DNA from: Kytococcus schroeteri
Lineage (GTDB): Bacteria; Actinomycetota; Actinomycetes; Actinomycetales; Dermatophilaceae
Assembly (NCBI RefSeq): GCF_002847825.1
Contig: NZ_PKIZ01000009.1
Location: 1 to 64,000, forward strand
Length of the DNA: 64,000 nucleotides
Reading direction: 5' to 3'
In this document: positions 23,709 through 31,415 of the stretch, one piece after another
Position numbering within the stretch: the stretch's first letter is position 1
How the letters are laid out: every line of letters begins with the position of its first letter
Made by a program: the position numbers and the translations under genes
The notes under the pieces: generated by a model
The model's input: the letters and a program-made list of their open reading frames with translations, nothing else
What the model was told of the DNA's origin: nothing
The model's database searches: none

Positions 23709-24188
23709 ATGTCCACGAGGTTCACGCGCTACACCGCATCGCCCGAGGGGGAGGTCACGTTCTTCCTCATCGGCATGCGCGTCAACAGCCCGCTGCAGGT
23801 GCGCCGATGGGGGCCCGTGGTGATGGCCATGCCGCGCATGCTGAGGTACCTGTCGAGCACGCCCGAGGCCGGGATGTTGGGACACCACCAGTGGTTCGGC
23901 CGCACCACGATCCTGCTGAGCTACTGGCGCAGCCCGGAGCACCTGCAGCGCTTCGCGGCGGACGCCGAGGGGCCGCACCTGGAGCCGTGGCGTCGGTTCC
24001 GCGCCCTGGCCCAGGACGGCGACGTGGGCGTGTGGCACGAGACCTACGTGGCCGGACCGGGCTCGCGGGAGGCCGTCTACGCCAACATGGGCGAGGGGTT
24101 CGGCCTGGCCGGGGCCCTGGGGGCGGTGCAGATGGGCGCGGGCCTGCAGACCCATGCGCAGCGCCTGCGGGCGGTCGGCCAAGGCTGA
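23709..24188 (+). CDS. DUF4188 (monooxygenase-fold) protein
   Basis: The 159-residue protein matches the DUF4188 pattern: TFFLIGMRVNSPLQVRRW, GMLGHHQWFGRTTILLSYWRSPEHLQRFA and a conserved GSREAVYANMGEGFGLA end. The family has a ferredoxin-like fold related to heme-binding phenylacetaldoxime dehydratase/monooxygenases, but no reaction is established. It is divergent from a TetR repressor that probably controls it in response to a small molecule. ATG 23709 is close behind an AGGGTGGG stretch. Confidence 0.85.
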   Translation: MSTRFTRYTASPEGEVTFFLIGMRVNSPLQVRRWGPVVMAMPRMLRYLSSTPEAGMLGHHQWFGRTTILLSYWRSPEHLQRFAADAEGPHLEPWRRFRALAQDGDVGVWHETYVAGPGSREAVYANMGEGFGLAGALGAVQMGAGLQTHAQRLRAVGQG

Positions 24189-24229
24189 GCGCCCGCAGGC
24201 CGTCCGGCGGGGCTCGGGGGGGCACCCCG

Positions 24230-24655
24230 TCAGTCCTCGCGGGCCTTGCGGGTCTCGCGCTCGCTGGCCTTCTGCAGTGCCTCGACCAGCTCGTCCTTGG
24301 TCATGTCGGACCGGCCCTCGACGTCCAGCTCCTGGGCCAGCTCGTAGAGGTGCTCCTTGGAGGCGTTGGCGTCCACACCGCCGGCGGTGTCGCCCTGCGG
24401 GTCCGGGCCGCCCTCCTCGGAGGCCTCGTCCGAGGGGCCGTTCTCGGGCTTGGGCTCCCAGTGGTCGCCGACCTTCTCGTGGGTCTGCTTCACCGCGGCC
24501 CAGGCCGTCCGGGCGGCGCGGGACTCGTCGTCGTACTGCTCCACCGCGGAGTCGTAGGCCTTGGCGAAGGTGTCCTGGGCCTTCTGGTCAGAGCGCTCCA
24601 AGGTGTCGGGGATCTCGCTGCCCTTCGCGTGGTCGTCCTTGCCGGTCTTCGGCAT
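24230..24655 (-). CDS. ChaB-domain protein with Rho-N/SAP-like C-terminus
   Basis: The 141-residue protein starts with a ChaB domain (IPDTLERSDQKAQDTFAKAYDSAV, AARTAWAAVKQ), is followed by an acidic disordered linker, and ends with a Rho-N/SAP-like helix pair (KEHLYELAQELDVEGRSDMTKDELVEAL). ChaB was named for a link to cation transport in E. coli, but ChaB proteins are small soluble factors of uncertain role; the C-terminal unit suggests nucleic-acid contact. GAGGACAC precedes ATG 24655. It is probably a single-gene unit. Confidence 0.85.
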   Translation of the reverse strand: MPKTGKDDHAKGSEIPDTLERSDQKAQDTFAKAYDSAVEQYDDESRAARTAWAAVKQTHEKVGDHWEPKPENGPSDEASEEGGPDPQGDTAGGVDANASKEHLYELAQELDVEGRSDMTKDELVEALQKASERETRKARED

Positions 24656-24727
24656 CGTGTCCTCCTGGCTCTCGGGGGTGACGGGTCGGGACGGGTGGCT
24701 CGGGCCTGACCGGCGCCGTGGGTGTCC

Positions 24728-25636
24728 TCAGCTGGCGCGGACGTCCTTGACCACCGGCAGGCGCATCGGGGCAGGACCGGCAGCGCGACAGGTCAGCTGG
24801 TGCGGCTCGGTGGTCACGGTGTGGCCGGTGACCTGCACGGGCTCACCACGCACCACCAGATCCACCTGCCAGGCCTCCTCGCTGCCCGACTGGCCGGTCA
24901 CGACCACCTCGCCCCACCCCATCGGGCCGAGTTCCCGCATCGATGCGGCGACGGCCGCCTGGGCGGGCGGGGTCAGCCCACAGCGGCCCCGCAGGCGGGT
25001 GGGGTCCACGGCGCTGGCGAGGTGGGCGCGCAGGTCGGCGGTGGCCGATGCGGGGTCGCTGCCGCCGTAGATCGCCCCGTCGGGCAACAGCACCACGTTG
25101 GCGGCGAACCGGTCGCCGCCGGTGTGGGTGCACTCCCACACCGCCTCGGGCCACTCCTCGGCCAGCGCAGCGGCCACCGGCCGGCCGCGGATCGCGCAGC
25201 ACACGTCCTTCAGCCCGTGCGTGCAGACCATGACGATGCCGGGTTCGCCGGCCTGCGGCACGGTCGCCTCCGCATCGGGCCAGGTGCCGAACGACTCCAC
25301 GGCCCGCACCAGGTCACCGTCGCTGTGCGCAGTCCCCCAGAGCAGGGGGCGCGGGCGGTCGGTGTCCACCAAGCAGAACCGGCGCGTGGGGTGACCGGGC
25401 TCGGGGCGTGCCCCCGGGCGGCGGATCAGCATCAGGCGGGCGCCGGCGGACTCCAGGCGGGCTCGGAGCTCCTCCTTGGCGCGGTCGTAGCAGTCGAGGC
25501 CCTCCCAAGCGCTACGGCCCCAGTCACCGTTCTGCTCCACCAGGAACCAGCGTCGCGCCGGCGGGGCGGTGCCCACCATCGTGTCGCCGCGCTCGCGGGC
25601 GCCGTCGGAGCAGCGGAAGGCGGGGGAGGGGCTCAC
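24728..25636 (-). CDS. Sucrase/ferredoxin-like (thioredoxin-fold 2Fe-2S) protein
   Basis: The 302-residue protein belongs to the Suc_Fer-like family, thioredoxin-fold ferredoxins. Its cysteine motifs are VCTHGLKDVCCAIRGRP (about 137-153) and WECTHTGGDRFAANVVLLPDG (about 170-190, quoted in part), which provide [2Fe-2S] ligands. A C-terminal winged-helix-like domain (about 215-300) follows. GTG 25636 overlaps the oxygenase stop by 4 nt, so it is co-translated with the JmjC gene, and it could pass electrons to that enzyme or keep its iron reduced. An ATG 19 codons on is an alternative start. The physiological partner is inference. Confidence 0.85.
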   Translation of the reverse strand: MSPSPAFRCSDGARERGDTMVGTAPPARRWFLVEQNGDWGRSAWEGLDCYDRAKEELRARLESAGARLMLIRRPGARPEPGHPTRRFCLVDTDRPRPLLWGTAHSDGDLVRAVESFGTWPDAEATVPQAGEPGIVMVCTHGLKDVCCAIRGRPVAAALAEEWPEAVWECTHTGGDRFAANVVLLPDGAIYGGSDPASATADLRAHLASAVDPTRLRGRCGLTPPAQAAVAASMRELGPMGWGEVVVTGQSGSEEAWQVDLVVRGEPVQVTGHTVTTEPHQLTCRAAGPAPMRLPVVKDVRAS

Positions 25637-26877
25637 GGCTGCACCTCCACCAGGCCCCGGCGCACGAGGTCCTGCACCACAGTCAGCGGGGCGGGGAGGG
25701 CGTCGGTGCGGTGCGGGCCGTCCTGCAGCGCGGTCACCACCGCGCGGGCGTCCTCGTCCAGGTCGAACCAGCCCAGTCGGGTGTGCAGACGGTCGGGGCG
25801 AGCGGGGTCGTCCCCGAGCTCCAGCCCACCGCGCAGGGCGACGGTGCTGGCCGTGCCGAGCCCCTCGGCGGCTGCCAGCTGGGCCAGCGGGGGCGCGGGG
25901 TCCGGGCGCCGGGTGGCCCGCACCTGGGTGCGGAACGCCCGGGCGAGCGCCGCGGCATCGAGGGAGTCGATCGCCTCGTGCAGGGCGCCGCGCAGCTGCT
26001 CCAGCGTGGGGCCGACGACGGCGGCGTCGTCGGGGCGGGCCCCCAGCGGCAGGTTGGCACGCAGGGCGGGTTCTTGGCGCAGGCGCGCGCGGGCCGCCTC
26101 CAGGGCGGCGCCGGCGATGTGGTCGGGAGTCCAGGTGTGGACCCCGATGGTCAGGTGGGCGCTGATGCCGCCGAGGGCCGCCGCGGCGTGGATGGTGCCG
26201 CGGGGCAGGTAGAGCACGTCACCGGGCTCCAGGACGGTGTCGACCACGGGGTCCTCGTGCGCGGTGCGGTGGGCGACCTGCTCGCGCACGGTGTCCCACG
26301 GCTGGTCGCGCAGCGGGTGCTCGATGACGGGCTCGTGGAGGGTCCAGTGCTTGGTGCCGTGGACCTGCAGGACGAACACGTCGTGCACGTCGTAGTGGGC
26401 GGAGAAACCCTGGTTCTGCGAGGGCGTGACGTAGGCGTTCACCTGAACCGGGTGACGCAGGTCCTCGCCGAGACGGCGGGCGAACTCCGCGATCGGCGGC
26501 CAGGTGCGGTGCAGCCCCTGCAGCACGATGGTGGAGCCGCCGGCGAACAGGGAACGCACCCGGTCCTCGTCCACCTGGTCGGAGGCCCCCGCGCCGGTGC
26601 CCCCGCCGCGGGTGAAGCGCGACTCGGGGAGGGTCTGCCCCTCCTTGGCCATACGCAGGAAGGGGGTGCGCAGGGCGCGGTGCGTCAGCAGCTCGTCGAC
26701 GGCCTCGAGGGAGAAGAGGTCGGCGAAGTCGTCACCACCGCGTTCGGCGGCGGTGACGTGGAGGGGGTGGGTGCCCCAGGACCGCCCCGCGAAGTCTGTC
26801 GGGTCCGTGTGGAGGAGCCGGCGCAGTGCGGGGCGGTCCTGGGAGGCCGGGGCGGTCCCGGCAGGTGGGGTGCTCAC
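25633..26877 (-). CDS. JmjC/cupin (ROX-type) 2-oxoglutarate oxygenase
   Basis: The 414-residue protein has a JmjC-type double-stranded beta-helix with iron ligands in HYDVHDVFVLQ (HxD, about residues 160-162) and a distal His in GTIHAAAA (about 222), plus a C-terminal dimerisation/winged-helix part. Homologs such as YcfD/RoxA and MINA53 hydroxylate single residues in ribosomal proteins. Here the gene starts with GTG 26877 immediately after the TGA of the Asp-rich repeat peptide (26878-26880) and overlaps the ferredoxin-like gene. The context suggests it modifies that peptide, perhaps by beta-hydroxylating Asp. Ribosomal protein hydroxylation is the main alternative. Confidence 0.88.
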   Translation of the reverse strand: MSTPPAGTAPASQDRPALRRLLHTDPTDFAGRSWGTHPLHVTAAERGGDDFADLFSLEAVDELLTHRALRTPFLRMAKEGQTLPESRFTRGGGTGAGASDQVDEDRVRSLFAGGSTIVLQGLHRTWPPIAEFARRLGEDLRHPVQVNAYVTPSQNQGFSAHYDVHDVFVLQVHGTKHWTLHEPVIEHPLRDQPWDTVREQVAHRTAHEDPVVDTVLEPGDVLYLPRGTIHAAAALGGISAHLTIGVHTWTPDHIAGAALEAARARLRQEPALRANLPLGARPDDAAVVGPTLEQLRGALHEAIDSLDAAALARAFRTQVRATRRPDPAPPLAQLAAAEGLGTASTVALRGGLELGDDPARPDRLHTRLGWFDLDEDARAVVTALQDGPHRTDALPAPLTVVQDLVRRGLVEVQP

Positions 26878-27189
26878 TCAGACCGCGGCGCCACCGTCGG
26901 CCGGGCCGTGGGCACCGCTGTCGGCGCCGGCGTCGGCACCGCCGTCACCCGCGCCACCATCGGCACCGCCGTCGCCGGCAGCGCCATCCGCACCGCCGTC
27001 GCCGGCGGCACCGTCACCGGCCGCGCCGTCGGCACCGCCGTCACCGGCCGCGCCGTCGGCACCGCCGTCACCCGCGGCGCCGTCAGCACCGCCGTCACCG
27101 GCGGCGCCATCGCCGGCAGCACCGTCAGCGCCGCCGTCGCCGAGCAGCTGTGCCGGGTCGAGCTCGTCGTTCTTCGGGGCGTCCGTCAT
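26878..27189 (-). CDS. Asp/Gly/Ala repeat peptide, candidate substrate of the adjacent oxygenase
   Basis: The 103-residue product starts at ATG 27189 behind a strong AAGGAGGAACC site. Residues 1-17 (MTDAPKNDELDPAQLLG) look like a leader. Residues 18 to about 90 are a tandem array of nine-residue units DGGADGAAG with two five-residue units DGAAG, ending ADSGAHGPADGGAAV. It has 21 Asp and no Cys, Trp or Tyr. There is no signal peptide. The stop is directly followed by the oxygenase GTG, so the two are stoichiometrically coupled. The arrangement resembles a precursor peptide plus modifying enzyme; calcium binding by the Asp/Gly turns is another option. No known family recognised. Confidence 0.75.
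   Translation of the reverse strand: MTDAPKNDELDPAQLLGDGGADGAAGDGAAGDGGADGAAGDGGADGAAGDGGADGAAGDGAAGDGGADGAAGDGGADGGAGDGGADAGADSGAHGPADGGAAV
26920..27138 (-). repeat. Tandem 27-bp/15-bp coding repeats in the Asp-rich peptide gene
   Basis: Repeats of 27 bp (encoding DGGADGAAG) and 15 bp (DGAAG) run head-to-tail with few silent differences, so unit number may vary by slippage or recombination. Not CRISPR: there are no unique spacers. Confidence 0.8.
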
Positions 27190-27607
27190 GGTTCCTCCTT
27201 CTCGACGGCCCCGCCGGTCGGGGCCAGATGCCCAGTCTGGTGCAGCACCCCGGCTCCTTCAACAGCGGGATCCTGCGGCCTGTGGACGGGGTGACGGGTG
27301 GTCGCACCGCGTGCCGCGGACTGTGGGGGACGCGGTGCGGGCCCATCTCGTCCACGACTTTCCACGCACACGCGGTGGACGGCGTCTGCGCAGGTCAGAG
27401 GCCCCTTCGCCGGGCGCCCGGGCGTGTTGCCCACCGGCTTCCCCACAGGCTCGTCCACAGCCTGTGGGGAGAGGCACACCATCGGTCCACACCGGTCTCC
27501 ACAGACTGTCCACAGGGCCGTTTGGGGCTGTCGGTGGTGGGGCCTACCGTGTGCACGCGCGCGCAGGCCGGGGACCGACGAGGGCGCTTCGAGGAGTGGG
27601 AGAGCAC
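27190..27607. other. 418-bp intergenic region upstream of dnaB with DnaA-box-like 9-mers
   Basis: No gene is seen. The stretch holds repeated DnaA-box-like words on both strands: CGTCCACAG (complement at 27280-27288, direct at 27452-27460), TCCCCACAG (complement at 27321-27329) and CTGTCCACAG (27506-27515). It also has one hairpin (27441-27469) and the divergent promoters of the repeat-peptide operon and dnaB. It could be a DnaA-regulated promoter region. Confidence 0.5.
27441..27469. repeat. Inverted repeat embedding DnaA-box-like words
   Basis: CCCCACAGGC (27441-27450) and GCCTGTGGGG (27460-27469) are perfect complements around TCGTCCACA, which itself resembles a DnaA box (TTGTCCACA). Confidence 0.55.
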
Positions 27608-30253
27608 ATGAGCGATCACGAGTACGAGCCGCCGCCGGACGACGGCCCGGGCATGGACCGGATGCCCCCGCAGGACGTGGATGCCGAGCGTTCCGTGCTG
27701 GGCGGCATGCTGCTGAGCAAGGACGCCATCGCCGACGTGCTCGAGGTGGTGCGCGGGGCGGACTACTACCGTCCGGCCCACGAGCTCATCCACGAGGCGA
27801 TCCTCGACCTGTTCGGCCGGGGCGAGCCGGCCGACGCCATCACCGTGGCTGACGAGCTCACCAAGCGCGGCAACCTGCAGCGCGCCGGCGGGCAGGCCTA
27901 CCTGCACCAGCTGATGCAGGCCGTGCCCACGGCGGCCAACGCCGGCTACTACGCCGAGATCGTGGCCGAGCGCGCCATCCTGCGCCGCCTCGTGGAGGCC
28001 GGCACCCGCATCGTGCAGATGGGCTACGGGCAGGGCGGGGGCGAGGTCGAGGACGTCGTCAACGCCGCCCAGGCCGAGGTGTACGCGGTCTCCGACAAGC
28101 GTGGCGCGGAGGACTACCAGGTCATCGGCGAGATCTTCGACGCCACCGTCGACGAGATCGAGCACGCCGCCGGCAGCTCCGGCGAGATGGTGGGCGTGCC
28201 CACCGGGTTCGCCGACCTCGACCGCCTCACCAACGGCCTGCACGGCGGGCAGATGATCGTCGTGGCCGCCCGACCCGCCATGGGAAAGTCGACGCTCGGC
28301 CTGGACATCTGCCGGTCGGCCAGCATCGAGCACGGCCTGGCGTCGTGCATCTTCTCCCTGGAGATGAGCAAGACCGAGATCGTCATGCGCATGCTCTCGG
28401 CCGAGGCGTCCATCCAGCTGCAGAAGCTCCGCAAGGGCGACGTGGACGAGGGTGACTGGGCAAAGATCGCCGAGACCCAGGGGCGGCTCAGCGTGGCCCC
28501 GCTGTTCATCGACGATAGCCCCAACCTGTCGCTCATGGAGATCCGGGCCAAGGCGCGGCGCCTCAAGCAGCAGCACAACCTCAAGCTCGTGGTCATCGAC
28601 TACCTGCAGCTCATGACCTCCGGCAAGAAGGTGGAGAGCCGCCAGCAGGAGGTCTCGGAGTTCTCCCGTGCGCTCAAGCTGCTGGCCAAGGAGCTCGAGG
28701 TGCCGGTCATCGCCATCTCGCAGCTGAACCGTGGACCCGAGCAGCGCACGGACAAGAAGCCGCAGATGAGTGACCTGCGTGAGTCGGGCTGCCTCACGGC
28801 CGACACGCGGGTGCTCCGGGCGGACACCGGGGCCGAGGTCACCCTGGGCGAGCTGATGGTGAGTGGTGCCCGGGACGTGCCGGTCTGGGCCCTGGACGAC
28901 TCCATGCGGTACGTGCGTCGCCACCTCACGCACGTCTTCCCGACGGGCATCAAGCCGGTCTTCCGCCTCACCACCACGTCCGGCAAGACGCTGCGGGCGA
29001 CCGCGAACCACCCGTTCCGCACCTACCGGGGCTGGACCGCCCTGGAGGATTTGCGCCCGGGTGACCGGCTCGCCGTGCCACGGCACGTCCCGGCGCCGGA
29101 GCAGTGCACCCCGTGGACCGCGGCGGAGGTCGTCATGCTGGCCCACCTCATCGGGGACGGGTCGTTCGTCCGGCGTCAGCCGATTCGGTATGCGAGCGTC
29201 GACGAGGCAAATCTCGCGGCCGTGACGGAGGCGGCGCAGCACTTCGGGATCACAGCGGTGCGTGACGACCACGAAGCCGCGCGGTGCACCTCCTTGCGGC
29301 TCCCCGCGCCGTACCGCCTGACCCATGGCAAGCGGAACCCCATCGCGGCGTGGCTCGACGAGATGGGCCTGTTCGGTGCGCGGAGCCACGAGAAGTTCGT
29401 CCCCGAGGGTGTGTACTCGCTGCCCAAGGAGCAGATCTCCTTGTTCCTGCGCCACCTCTGGGCCACGGACGGGTCGGTGACCGTCACGAGGGGTGGCCGT
29501 GGGGGTCGCGTCTACTATGCCTCGACGTCCAGAGAACTTGTGGACGGCGTCTCGCGTCTGCTTCTGCGTTTCGGGATCTCCTCGCGGATCCGCACCACCT
29601 CAAAGGGTGACTACCGACCGGGCTACACGCTGGACATCTCCGGGACCAACAGCCAGCGTCGCTTCCTGCAGGAGATCGGCGTCCACGGTCAGCGGGGAGA
29701 GGCGGCAACGCAACTCCTGGAGATCCTGCGGGGTCTCACCGCGAACACCAACGTCGACACCGTCCCGCGTGAGGTCTGGGACGACGTGCGGGTAGCCATG
29801 CAGGAGAAGGGCATGACCACCCGTGCCTTCCAAGCCGAGCTCGGAACCCAGTACTGCGGATCGGCGCTGTACAAGAGCGCTCCGTCCCGTGAGCGACTGG
29901 CCCGCGTGGCTCAGGTACTGGACTTGGCCGAGCTCGACCTCGTGGCGTCCAACGACGTGCTGTGGGACGAGGTGCGATCCGTCGAGTTGGAGGGCGTCGA
30001 GCCTGTCTTCGACGCCACCGTGGCCGGAGCGCACAACTTCGTCGCCAACGGCATCGCCGTCCACAACAGCATCGAGCAGGACGCCGACATGGTGATCCTC
30101 CTGCACCGCGAGGAGGCCTACGAGAAGGAGTCACCCCGGGCGGGTGAGGCGGATTTCATCGTGGCCAAGCACCGAAACGGCCCGACGGACACCATCACTG
30201 TGGCGTTCCAGGGTCACTTCAGCCGGTTCAAGGACATGGCCCAGGGCTTCTGA
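27608..30253 (+). CDS. dnaB: Replicative DNA helicase DnaB, intein-containing
   Basis: The 881-residue precursor is DnaB, the hexameric helicase that unwinds DNA at the replication fork and binds primase. The N-terminal helical domain spans about 20-160. The RecA-like core has Walker A ARPAMGKST (221-229) and Walker B LVVIDYLQL. Motif DLRESG then breaks at residue 395, where a 426-residue intein is inserted, and resumes as SIEQDADMVILLHREEAY. After splicing the exteins give a 455-residue helicase of normal size. ATG 27608 has AGTGGGAGAG upstream. The usual rplI/ssb neighbours are not in the window. Confidence 0.97.
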   Translation: MSDHEYEPPPDDGPGMDRMPPQDVDAERSVLGGMLLSKDAIADVLEVVRGADYYRPAHELIHEAILDLFGRGEPADAITVADELTKRGNLQRAGGQAYLHQLMQAVPTAANAGYYAEIVAERAILRRLVEAGTRIVQMGYGQGGGEVEDVVNAAQAEVYAVSDKRGAEDYQVIGEIFDATVDEIEHAAGSSGEMVGVPTGFADLDRLTNGLHGGQMIVVAARPAMGKSTLGLDICRSASIEHGLASCIFSLEMSKTEIVMRMLSAEASIQLQKLRKGDVDEGDWAKIAETQGRLSVAPLFIDDSPNLSLMEIRAKARRLKQQHNLKLVVIDYLQLMTSGKKVESRQQEVSEFSRALKLLAKELEVPVIAISQLNRGPEQRTDKKPQMSDLRESGCLTADTRVLRADTGAEVTLGELMVSGARDVPVWALDDSMRYVRRHLTHVFPTGIKPVFRLTTTSGKTLRATANHPFRTYRGWTALEDLRPGDRLAVPRHVPAPEQCTPWTAAEVVMLAHLIGDGSFVRRQPIRYASVDEANLAAVTEAAQHFGITAVRDDHEAARCTSLRLPAPYRLTHGKRNPIAAWLDEMGLFGARSHEKFVPEGVYSLPKEQISLFLRHLWATDGSVTVTRGGRGGRVYYASTSRELVDGVSRLLLRFGISSRIRTTSKGDYRPGYTLDISGTNSQRRFLQEIGVHGQRGEAATQLLEILRGLTANTNVDTVPREVWDDVRVAMQEKGMTTRAFQAELGTQYCGSALYKSAPSRERLARVAQVLDLAELDLVASNDVLWDEVRSVELEGVEPVFDATVAGAHNFVANGIAVHNSIEQDADMVILLHREEAYEKESPRAGEADFIVAKHRNGPTDTITVAFQGHFSRFKDMAQGF
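28790..30067 (+). other. DnaB intein with LAGLIDADG homing endonuclease
   Basis: Within dnaB, Cys1 follows RESG and starts CLTADTRVL (block A). Block B contains TANHPF and the end is AHNFVANGIAVHN (blocks F and G), with Ser as the +1 extein residue, so all splicing residues are present. Endonuclease motifs are LAHLIGDGSF (about intein residues 123-132) and LRHLWATDGSV. The inserted position inside RESG/SIEQDAD is a known DnaB insertion site in actinobacteria. The endonuclease would cut intein-free dnaB alleles and drive spread of the element. Codon use (more T/A third positions) differs from the extein. Confidence 0.95.
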
Positions 30254-30266
30254 CGGGCAGGCCGCG

Positions 30267-30300
30267 GGGCCGGGCGGGGGCCATCTGCCCCGCCCGGCCC
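30267..30300 (+). terminator. dnaB terminator hairpin
   Basis: GGGCCGGGCGGGG (30267-30279) and CCCCGCCCGGCCC (30288-30300) form a perfect 13-bp stem with an 8-nt loop, just after the dnaB stop and before the convergent FBP-domain gene. Confidence 0.75.
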
Positions 30301-30319
30301 TGCCGCGGTTCGGTGCGCC

Positions 30320-30826
30320 TTAGGCGTCCCGCTGGATGCGCCGCGCGAACTTCGCGATGCGGTCCCGCAGGCCCTCGATGCGCAGCTCGGTCCAGAACTC
30401 CTTCTCCTCCGGGGTGGCCCGGTCACCGACCTCGCTGACCGTCGGCGCCCGCCGTACGTTGCGCGAGCACGAGAAGTCGGTGCAGGCCAGTACGCCCACG
30501 GTGGCGCCGCGGCGCCCGGCGGCGCCGGCCAGCGAGGCCACCACCATCCGGACGTTCTCCGTGGCCTCGATGTCCTGGCACCACACGCAGATGGCCTTGC
30601 GGCGCGTGGGTGTGCCGGAAGCGGGTCGCAGCAGGATGGAGGTGACGACGCTGTCCAGATGCAGGACGACGTAGGACCGGTTCGGTCGCTTGGCGTCCGT
30701 CCAGCCGAGGTAGTCCAGCGACTCCCAGTCGACGGTGTCGAGCTCGGGGAGGATCGCCTGGGTGGCCTCGCGCCTGGAGGCGTTGACGAAGGACGTGCGG
30801 ATGTCCTGTTCGGTCACGGGGTGCAT
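30320..30826 (-). CDS. FBP-domain (EF-G-binding-like) protein
   Basis: The 168-residue product matches the FBP family: an N-terminal helical part (TEQDIRTSFVNASRREA) and a C-terminal treble-clef zinc finger with the two cysteine pairs CVWC and CTDFSCSR. The best-studied relative, FusB, binds elongation factor G and rescues it from fusidic acid; actinobacterial FBP proteins are thought to bind EF-G too. ATG 30826 gives the normal N-terminus. It converges on dnaB with a terminator between. Whether it gives drug tolerance is unknown. Confidence 0.85.
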   Translation of the reverse strand: MHPVTEQDIRTSFVNASRREATQAILPELDTVDWESLDYLGWTDAKRPNRSYVVLHLDSVVTSILLRPASGTPTRRKAICVWCQDIEATENVRMVVASLAGAAGRRGATVGVLACTDFSCSRNVRRAPTVSEVGDRATPEEKEFWTELRIEGLRDRIAKFARRIQRDA

Positions 30827-31100
30827 GGGGGTCTCTCTTCGTGGCGGTGCGGGGCGCACGCGGGCACGACGGACCCCGAGGGGGTCACCGCCAGCCGTGG
30901 GTGCGCAGGGGGATGCGGGGGAAGGTCGCGCGCACCGCGCTGCAGGCCTGCATGGCCGCCTCCTCTCCCGCGCCGTGGCGCGTCACCGTCGATGCCGCCG
31001 TGGGCCCGGTCGGCGGTGGGCAAGGTTAGGGAGCGGCCTCCGGCAGGGTCAAACGCCGTCCGGGGCCATGCCCCCCCCCGCATCGGGCAGGATGGCGCCC

Positions 31101-31403
31101 ATGAAGGTGATGTTCCACGGGTGCCTGCGCACCGTCCCGGGCCACGGCGCCGACCTGCTGGCCATCCTCTCCGAGCAGGGCGGCGCCGAGCCGATGCCGG
31201 GCAACCTGCTCTACCTCGTCGCTTCCGACCCGGAGGACCCCGATGCCGTGTGGGTCACCGAGGTGTGGGAGTCGGCCGAGCACCACCAGGCCTCGCTGCA
31301 GCTGCCAGCGGTGCGCTCCCGCATCGAGCGCGCGGTGCCGATCCTCGACCCGGAGGGCATGAGCCACCAAGTGCTCACGCCGGTGGCGGGCATCCCCGGC
31401 TGA
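31101..31403 (+). CDS. Antibiotic-biosynthesis-monooxygenase (ABM) fold protein
   Basis: The 100-residue protein has the ABM ferredoxin-like pattern: a first strand (MKVMFHGCLRTVPGHGADLLAIL), the central YLVASDPEDPDAVWVTEVWES and a C-terminal helix and strand. Such small dimeric proteins oxidise quinols or bind heme, with no cofactor motif in sequence. An in-frame ATG at 31092 would add three residues; 31101 is preferred from the spacing to AGGA. The 274 bp upstream contain nothing recognisable beyond a run of nine C (31072-31080). Confidence 0.78.
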   Translation: MKVMFHGCLRTVPGHGADLLAILSEQGGAEPMPGNLLYLVASDPEDPDAVWVTEVWESAEHHQASLQLPAVRSRIERAVPILDPEGMSHQVLTPVAGIPG

Positions 31404-31415
31404 CCGGCCGGCCCC

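Noticed and set aside
26900..27140. GC-rich tandem repeats, possible CRISPR, and plus-strand Pro/Ala or minus-strand Val/Thr frames
   Set aside because: No unique spacers. The Asp/Gly/Ala frame alone has a strong ribosome site and stop-start coupling, so the other frames are shadows.
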